From the NCBI GenBank assembly GCA_949284665.1, contig CASDWR010000278.1:1-5245 (forward strand): 5,245 nucleotides of DNA, written 5' to 3'. This DNA is from an uncultured Rikenellaceae bacterium (GTDB lineage Bacteria > Bacteroidota > Bacteroidia > Bacteroidales > Rikenellaceae). The stretch's first letter is position 1. Every line of letters starts with the position of its first letter. Positions 1 to 3,713 of this stretch are shown piece after piece. The translations under genes and the position numbers were made by a program. A model generated the notes under the pieces. It saw only the letters and a list, made by a program, of their open reading frames with translations, was not told the DNA's origin and made no database searches.

Positions 1-456
1 CTGTGCTCCGCCGAACGAGCGGTTGTCGAGCAATCCGCCGTAATCGCGCGCAAAGGGAACACCTTGCGCCACGCATTGGTCAATGATGAGGTTCGACACT
101 TCGGCCAGACGATATACGTTCGCTTCACGCGCACGGTAGTCTCCTCCCTTGATCGTATCATAAAAGAGACGATATACGGAATCATTGTCGTTCTGGTAGT
201 TTTTGGCTGCATTGATCCCTCCTTGTGCTGCGATCGAGTGGGCCCGACGCGGGGAGTCGGAAATACAGAATACCTTTACATTGTAGCCCAGTTCGCCGAG
301 CGAAGCAGCTGCCGATGCGCCGCCAAGGCCCGTGCCGATCACGATAATATCCAGTTTACGTTTGTTTGCAGGGCTTACCACCTTGATTTCCGCCTTGTGT
401 TTGCTCCATTTTTCAGCGAGGGGCCCCTGCGGAATCTTCGAATCGATCTTTGTCAT
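1..456 (-). CDS. sdhA: Succinate dehydrogenase / fumarate reductase flavoprotein subunit (N-terminal 152 residues; gene continues past left edge)
   Basis: This is the catalytic flavoprotein of the membrane-bound succinate:menaquinone oxidoreductase / fumarate reductase, which interconverts succinate and fumarate on the cytoplasmic face of the inner membrane. The visible 152 residues start [12 protein letters not shown]. They then show the FAD-binding Rossmann strand [11 protein letters not shown] (residues 36-46, GxGxxG), followed by HSIAAQGG (73-80), where H73 matches the histidine that carries FAD covalently in this family. The segments [13 protein letters not shown] and [18 protein letters not shown] are highly characteristic of the non-proteobacterial SdhA/FrdA group found in Bacteroidales. 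The family is usually around 640 residues, so about three quarters lies outside the window. The ATG at 456 gives the N-terminus expected for Bacteroidales homologues; the only upstream help is a purine-rich stretch, not a clear Shine-Dalgarno. It follows sdhC by 37 bases and is surely co-transcribed. Sequence alone does not tell whether it works mainly as fumarate reductase (frdA) or succinate dehydrogenase; in gut Bacteroidales the fumarate-reducing direction is usual. Confidence 0.97.
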   Translation of the reverse strand, partial: MTKIDSKIPQGPLAEKWSKHKAEIKVVSPANKRKLDIIVIGTGLGGASAAASLGELGYNVKVFCISDSPRRAHSIAAQGGINAAKNYQNDNDSVYRLFYDTIKGGDYRAREANVYRLAEVSNLIIDQCVAQGVPFARDYGGLLDNRSFGGAQ

Positions 457-493
457 ATGGCTGATTTTTTGTTTTTCTTCAATGATTCTGTGT

Positions 494-1180
494 CTATTTA
501 AGGAGCAGGCTCTTGATGAACATCGCTACGACTACGGCAGCAAAACCGAGTACCAAGATCGTTGCGACGATCTTCGCAATGCATTTCATGCGTTTCATCC
601 ACACCTTGCTGTTCCAACCTACGGTCTGCATCATGCTCCACACGCCGTGAGTCAGATGTAACCAAAGTCCTCCCAGCCACACCAGATAGAGGATGACGAA
701 CTCGATCTGCGAGAAAAGGTTTTGAACCAGCCATGCGCCATTCTGCGGACTTTGGCCGAGCGAGTTGACATGTTTGCCCATGATTTCTGTCAACTGCATG
801 TTGTACCAGAAATTATAGAGGTGAAGCAGTAAGCCGACAACGACGATCAACCCGAGTACGAGCATGTTTTTCGATGCCCATTCCACACCCTCTTCGCGGG
901 CCGTTACCGCATAACGGATTTTCCCGCGAGCCCGAAGGTTCTGGAACGTCAGGATGAAAGCGTAAATGAAATGGATCAACACTCCCGCTGCCAGTACGAC
1001 GGTCCCGGCAAGAGCATACCAATGTGCCCCCAGGAACTCGCACACCGCATTGTAAGCGTCTGCCGACAGAACCAGTACGAAGTTCATCAGCATGTGGAAC
1101 GTCAGAAACAGCACGAGAAATGCTCCCGTAATGCTCATAATCAGCTTTTTGCCGATTGACGAAGTGAAAATGTTTCCCAT
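494..1180 (-). CDS. sdhC: Succinate dehydrogenase / fumarate reductase cytochrome b558 membrane subunit
   Basis: The 228-residue protein is the haem-b membrane anchor that passes electrons between the Sdh/Frd catalytic subunits and menaquinone. It belongs to the single-anchor b558 type (Bacillus, Wolinella, Bacteroides) rather than the two-protein SdhC/SdhD type. Five hydrophobic helices can be read, at roughly residues 13-36, 55-80, 105-127, 155-174 and 202-224. Histidines sit in or at the ends of these helices: H29 (FHMLMN), H70 (LIHFIYAF), H120 (LLLHLYNF), and H175/H178 (LHLTHGVW). In the di-haem family four such helical histidines ligate two haems; I infer H29, H70, H120 and H178 here, with H175 as an alternative. 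Length is normal. The ATG at 1180 gives the expected short cytoplasmic N-terminus ([12 protein letters not shown]) and has no clear Shine-Dalgarno. It is the first gene of the sdhC-sdhA operon and is preceded by its own promoter. Confidence 0.95.
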   Translation of the reverse strand: MGNIFTSSIGKKLIMSITGAFLVLFLTFHMLMNFVLVLSADAYNAVCEFLGAHWYALAGTVVLAAGVLIHFIYAFILTFQNLRARGKIRYAVTAREEGVEWASKNMLVLGLIVVVGLLLHLYNFWYNMQLTEIMGKHVNSLGQSPQNGAWLVQNLFSQIEFVILYLVWLGGLWLHLTHGVWSMMQTVGWNSKVWMKRMKCIAKIVATILVLGFAAVVVAMFIKSLLLK

Positions 1181-1255
1181 AAATTCTAAAAGGTTTGTAA
1201 ATATGTTTTTCGTTTTTGTGCTCTATTGTCTTATCGCTATGCACGTTCGGGCACA

Positions 1256-1287
1256 CAAAGGTATTCCATTGTTTTTGGAATAACAAA
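1256..1287 (-). promoter_or_regulatory. Bacteroidota-type promoter for the sdhCA operon
   Basis: Read on the minus strand, TTTG (1287-1284) is followed after a 20-base spacer by TACCTTTG (1263-1256). This matches the Bacteroidota housekeeping consensus, TTTG at -33 and TAnnTTTG at -7 with about 19-21 bases between them. Transcription would start near 1250, giving a leader of about 70 bases before the sdhC ATG. This is the best promoter match in the window and shows that sdhCA need not depend on read-through from tatAC. The spacer and the edge of the -7 box hold an inverted repeat, listed separately. Confidence 0.75.
1262..1282. repeat. Inverted repeat inside the sdhC promoter
   Basis: TATTCCA (1262-1268) and TGGAATA (1276-1282) form perfect 7-base arms separated by 7 bases. 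The repeat fills most of the region between the -33 and -7 elements and overlaps the upstream two bases of the -7 box. A dimeric regulator bound here would block RNA polymerase, so it is a candidate operator, but no known regulator motif is recognised. Confidence 0.4.
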
Positions 1288-1298
1288 CATTTCGATGC

Positions 1299-1343
1299 TT
1301 TTGTTTGTCGGATAACAAAAAATCGGCCGGAGTGATCAGACCT
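1299..1343 (-). terminator. Possible terminator region after tatC
   Basis: Downstream of the tatC stop, the minus strand reads a weak hairpin (GGTC, 10-base loop, GGCC) followed by GATTTTTTG, with a six-T run at 1322-1317. An AT-rich inverted repeat follows, TTTTGTT/AACAAAA with an 8-base loop (1299-1320). Neither stem is strong. The T-run, its place between the tatC stop and the sdhC promoter, and the independent promoter that follows make termination here plausible but unproven. Confidence 0.3.
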
Positions 1344-1354
1344 TATTGTCGGAT
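1305..1354. repeat. Direct repeat pair TTGTCGGAT
   Basis: Two exact 9-base copies of TTGTCGGAT occur at 1305-1313 and 1346-1354, 41 bases apart start to start, in the tatC-sdhC intergenic space. They lie 18 bases or more upstream of the sdhC -33 element. The spacing is close to four helical turns, so they could be paired protein-binding sites; chance recurrence is also possible. Confidence 0.3.
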
Positions 1355-1364
1355 TGTACGAAGA

Positions 1365-2204
1365 TTACTCTTTCCCCGCGTTGACGAGGCGTTTCGATTC
1401 TACACGTCGGGCAATGGCGATGCTCAGTTGGTAAAGTCCCAGCAGTGGCAATAGCACCAGGATCATGCTGAATACGTCCGGTGGTGTGATGATGGCTGCG
1501 GCGATGGCGAGAATCAGGATCGCGTGCCTCCGATAGCGTTGCATGAATGCAGCCGAAAGAATACCGGCCCGGGTCAGGAAATAGACCAACAGCGGCAGTT
1601 CGAATACCACGGCACAGGCTAATGTGACATCAGCCACGGTAGACAGATAGGAGTTTACGTCGATCATGTTGGTCACCCGTTCACTGATATTGTATTGTGC
1701 CAAAAACCGGATCGAAAAGGGGGAGATAATCAGATATCCGAATGCGATTCCTGTAAAAAACGAACACGACGTCCATGTTACGAACATGCGGCAACTTTGC
1801 AATTCGGACGGAGTGAGAGCCGGCTTGACAAAGCGCCACAACTCCCAAAGGATGTATGGGGTGGAGAGTACGAGGGCCGTCATCATCGAGATTTTCAAAT
1901 GGAGGTTGAATTGACCGGCCAGTGTCGTGTTGACGATTTCCGGTGGACACCGGTTCGTTTCTCCGGAGTTTACAACCGACGAGAGCCATACAAGCAGCCG
2001 GTTGGTGGGAAACCCTTCGTTCAACGGTCCGAAAAGAATATCGTTGATGATGAGTTTTTTGCTGATAAATGCCAAGATCATCAGCACGACAAAAACTCCT
2101 GCACTCCGGAGCAGATGGGGCCGCAGTGCATCGAGATGCTCGAAAAATGTCATCTCACCCGAAGAGTTGACGGATCGTTGGTCCGACAGGTTGTTCCGGG
2201 GCAT
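1365..2204 (-). CDS. tatC: Sec-independent protein translocase subunit TatC
   Basis: TatC is the polytopic inner-membrane receptor of the twin-arginine translocase; it binds RR signal peptides and recruits TatA to export folded proteins. The 279-residue protein shows six membrane helices, at roughly residues 34-55, 103-125, 141-163, 190-212, 225-240 and 243-262. Family signatures aligned by eye with E. coli TatC are HLDALR near the N-terminus, ELWRFVKPALTPSE (E134 matching the signal-peptide-binding E103), SYLS, FELPLLVY (E202) and ITPPDVFS (D243). The first periplasmic loop (about 60-100) is longer than in E. coli. The otherwise conserved N-terminal HLxELR glutamate (E15 in E. coli) is alanine here (A26), next to D25. 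The ATG at 2204 has a purine-rich AAGAAGAA upstream. An internal ATG at 2153 (MTFFEHLD) would also give a complete TatC and is a real alternative. It lies 24 bases after tatA, in the same operon. Confidence 0.95.
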   Translation of the reverse strand: MPRNNLSDQRSVNSSGEMTFFEHLDALRPHLLRSAGVFVVLMILAFISKKLIINDILFGPLNEGFPTNRLLVWLSSVVNSGETNRCPPEIVNTTLAGQFNLHLKISMMTALVLSTPYILWELWRFVKPALTPSELQSCRMFVTWTSCSFFTGIAFGYLIISPFSIRFLAQYNISERVTNMIDVNSYLSTVADVTLACAVVFELPLLVYFLTRAGILSAAFMQRYRRHAILILAIAAAIITPPDVFSMILVLLPLLGLYQLSIAIARRVESKRLVNAGKE

Positions 2205-2228
2205 GGGGATCGTTCTTCTTGCTGGTCG

Positions 2229-2549
2229 TTATTCGGCGTTTTTCGCAGGACCTTTCGACTTTGTTCTTTTCGTCCCGGAACCTTTTTTCGCCCCTTTGTC
2301 CTTCTCTCCGGCCTGTGTATCGGGCTGTTTGTCGGTTGTGGGGGCAGCGTGGTCCGGTTCGGATTGTGCGGTTTCCTTCTCCGCATCGTAATCCTTGTTG
2401 ACGGCGTCCTTGAATTCGCGCATGCCGCGGCCGATACCGCGCATCATCTCCGGAATTTTCTTGCCGCCAAAGAGTATGACGATCAGTGCAATGATAAGAA
2501 TGATCTCGGTCGCGCCGATCTTGCCTAAAAACATGGGTAACATTGGCAT
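2229..2549 (-). CDS. tatA: Twin-arginine translocase pore-forming subunit TatA
   Basis: TatA oligomerises in the inner membrane to make the passage for folded Tat substrates recruited by TatC. The 106-residue protein has the standard plan: a short periplasmic N-terminus, one membrane helix (about 13-27, TEIILIIALIVILF) with E15 near its start, the FGG hinge (27-29), and an amphipathic helix starting KKIPEMMRGIGRGMREFK. A long hydrophilic tail (about 52-106) follows, rich in lysine, glutamate/aspartate, threonine and glycine. The IGATEI...LFGGKKIPE pattern is TatA/E-like rather than TatB-like. The start is uncertain among three in-frame ATGs at 2549, 2543 and 2534; none has a clear Shine-Dalgarno, and the longest is taken. 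The open frame continues upstream without a stop, but that part has no TatA character and would run through the predicted promoter. No tatB is adjacent, so this TatA probably serves alone with TatC. Confidence 0.93.
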   Translation of the reverse strand: MPMLPMFLGKIGATEIILIIALIVILFGGKKIPEMMRGIGRGMREFKDAVNKDYDAEKETAQSEPDHAAPTTDKQPDTQAGEKDKGAKKGSGTKRTKSKGPAKNAE

Positions 2550-2612
2550 TTGAGAGTCTTTTTGATGTGTTACGTTTGTCCCTGTACGCCTCCTTTCGGG
2601 CGTTTGCGTTTC

Positions 2613-2644
2613 CAAAGATACGAAATATTTCGATAACGCCTCTT
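2613..2644 (-). promoter_or_regulatory. Candidate promoter for the tatA-tatC operon
   Basis: On the minus strand TATCTTTG (2620-2613) is a perfect TAnnTTTG -7 element. It would give a start near 2608 and a leader of about 60 bases before tatA. The -33 position, about 2641-2644, lacks a TTTG, so the promoter may be weak or activator-dependent. A 12-base perfect palindrome abuts the -7 box directly upstream. Confidence 0.5.
2621..2632. repeat. Perfect 12-base palindrome upstream of the tatA -7 element
   Basis: CGAAATATTTCG reads the same on both strands and touches the -7 box of the predicted tatA promoter. Its position within the spacer fits an operator for a dimeric regulator. No known factor is assigned. 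Confidence 0.4.
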
Positions 2645-2845
2645 CTCGGTCCCCTTTTCTCCGGAAAAGCGAGTTGCGTCTTGTCCGGATTCCGCGTGTT
2701 GGAAGGGAAAAATTCTGCCGATCGGAGCGGTACCATATTGTGATTGCAGTGTGGGAAACTGTTGCCGCCGCGTGTTCGGATACCGGTGTCTTCGGTGCAA
2801 TCCGAAAACCATGCCGCGTGTCGTAACCCGATAGGGATGAAGGTG

Positions 2846-2873
2846 CGGAATTCCGAATCATTGTTTATATTTG
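2846..2873 (+). promoter_or_regulatory. Promoter of the DUF456 gene with embedded palindrome
   Basis: TATATTTG (2866-2873) is a perfect TAnnTTTG -7 element. The -33 position (about 2842-2845) reads GGTG rather than TTTG. Between them lies a 10-base palindrome, CGGAATTCCG (2846-2855). Transcription would begin near 2878, so the leader before the ATG at 2913 is about 35 bases. This rules out the upstream in-frame TTG at 2871, which lies inside the -7 box. Confidence 0.55.
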
Positions 2874-2912
2874 CACAAACTGAAAAAGGAACTGGAACAA
2901 GTACCGGAGGAA

Positions 2913-3392
2913 ATGGAACTTCTATTGTCGATCGCTGCGGTGATATGCGTATTGGTCGGGGTCGCGGGATGCGTTGTGCCTATGTTGCCCGGTCCTCCGA
3001 TTGCGTTTTTGGGAATGTTGCTGGCGCAATGGAGTGGCCGTGCCGATTTCTCAACTCGATTCTTTCTGATTTGGGGAGCCGTTACGATTGCCGTAACGGT
3101 GATCGATTATTTCCTGCCGATATGGATGACCAAACGGTTCGGAGGCTCAAAACAGGCGACACGCGGGGCAACGGTCGGAATTGTGGTCGGTATGTTTTTT
3201 ATGCCGGCGGGAATCATCCTCGGCCCTTTTTTCGGTGCACTGATCGGTGAGTTGTTACGCAATCGGGAAGACAGTGTAAAAGCGTTCAAGGTGGCATTCG
3301 GATCGTTCGCCGCTTTTATCTTCGGTACGGGGATGAAGTTGGTCGCGTCGGTCCTGATGGCCTGGTATACGGTGAAAGGCATTTTCTGTTGA
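2913..3392 (+). CDS. DUF456 family small integral membrane protein
   Basis: The 159-residue protein is almost wholly hydrophobic, with membrane segments at about residues 4-38, 48-66, 85-112 and 125-152. It matches the DUF456 pattern as I know it: an early GCVVPMLPGPP (19-29), a polar joint WMTKRFGGSK (71-80), and a glycine-rich run with MPAG (97-100) and GPFFGALIGE (104-113). The glycine-rich hydrophobic parts resemble glycine-zipper segments; the biochemical function of the family is not established. The ATG at 2913 is chosen because GGAGG (2906-2910) lies just upstream, although the 2-base spacing is tight. The length from that ATG also suits the family, and the predicted promoter excludes the TTG start at 2871. 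It is divergent from tatAC and appears to be a single-gene unit, with 321 bases before the next gene. Confidence 0.85.
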   Translation: MELLLSIAAVICVLVGVAGCVVPMLPGPPIAFLGMLLAQWSGRADFSTRFFLIWGAVTIAVTVIDYFLPIWMTKRFGGSKQATRGATVGIVVGMFFMPAGIILGPFFGALIGELLRNREDSVKAFKVAFGSFAAFIFGTGMKLVASVLMAWYTVKGIFC

Positions 3393-3415
3393 CCCCAAAA
3401 CAAGGATCGAATATC

Positions 3416-3443
3416 CCCCGAAGCGTCGCAGGCCCTTTCGGGG
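3416..3443 (+). terminator. GC-rich hairpin after the DUF456 gene, possible terminator
   Basis: CCCCGAA (3416-3422) pairs with TTCGGGG (3437-3443) across a 14-base loop, 24 bases after the stop codon. No T-run follows on either strand, so it does not meet the usual intrinsic terminator rule. It may instead be a 3'-end stabilising structure. Confidence 0.3.
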
Positions 3444-3523
3444 AGGAGTTGCGTCGGACGACGTCTGCTCTTCACCCTCGATCCGAATTGTCCGTTGCGT
3501 ATCGAATTGCAGGAATCTTTTCA

Positions 3524-3531
3524 TACTTTTG
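3524..3531 (+). promoter_or_regulatory. Candidate -7 promoter element for the M16 peptidase gene
   Basis: TACTTTTG is a perfect TAnnTTTG element and would start transcription near 3537, leaving an unusually long leader before the ATG at 3714. No TTTG lies at the expected -33 distance. The nearest partial matches (TTG at 3495-3497 and at 3507-3509) are at non-ideal spacings. Confidence 0.45.
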
Positions 3532-3713
3532 TATTATGTTCTTCGTTTATGGGAAACGAGGAGGACCGTTGTCGTGTATTGGGTGTCGGAGTGTTTTCCG
3601 AATCGGTCGGGGCAGCGGGTATCGCACGATCGAGCGCTTGTCGGACATCATAGACCCGTGACGGGGATAAATGGAAGAGTGGAAATATCTGTAAACGACA
3701 TACCGGAAATATC

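Larger units (their letters stand above)
2550..2912. other. Divergent non-coding region between tatA and the DUF456 gene
   Basis: These 363 bases hold no convincing gene on either strand. They contain the tatA promoter near the left end and the DUF456 promoter near the right end. Between them, at 2654-2669, is a small perfect hairpin (CTTTTC, loop TCCG, GAAAAG) with no T-run after it. Three direct copies of CCGCGTGT start at 2692, 2768 and 2814. The 150 or so bases between the two promoters have no recognised RNA or regulatory family. Confidence 0.5.
3393..3713. other. Non-coding stretch between the DUF456 gene and the M16 peptidase gene
   Basis: The 321 bases hold the hairpin after the DUF456 gene, a short direct repeat CGAATTG (3484-3490 and 3503-3509), a -7 promoter element (3524-3531) and a leader of about 175 bases before the peptidase ATG. 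The leader contains a 34-codon open frame from ATG 3549 to TAG 3653, in the same frame as the peptidase, and a 7-codon one (3671-3694). Neither has a Shine-Dalgarno or a recognisable product, so neither is called as a gene. No riboswitch or tRNA is recognised. Confidence 0.5.

Noticed and set aside
494..496. Possible frameshift or gene break between sdhC and sdhA
   Set aside because: sdhC ends normally at a TAG after a full-length five-helix protein, and sdhA begins with a complete Bacteroidales-type N-terminus 37 bases later. Both genes look intact at this junction.
1695..2528. A 277-codon plus-strand open frame opposite tatC and tatA
   Set aside because: It overlaps both Tat genes on the opposite strand, reads through the tatA-tatC junction, and its translation has no family features. 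The Tat proteins are unmistakable.
2550..2861. N-terminal extension of tatA to about 210 residues
   Set aside because: The frame is open upstream, but the added residues are not TatA-like, would place about 100 charged residues before the membrane helix, and would run across the predicted tatA promoter.
3444..3510. tRNA-like fragments in the DUF456-M16 intergenic region
   Set aside because: Short GC-rich stems and a CGATCCGAA string recall a T-loop, but no cloverleaf with acceptor, D, anticodon and T arms can be assembled on either strand.
3255..3524. An 89-codon minus-strand frame in and beyond the DUF456 gene
   Set aside because: About half of it is antisense to the DUF456 gene and the rest is intergenic. 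There is no recognisable product and no Bacteroidota promoter at a suitable distance.
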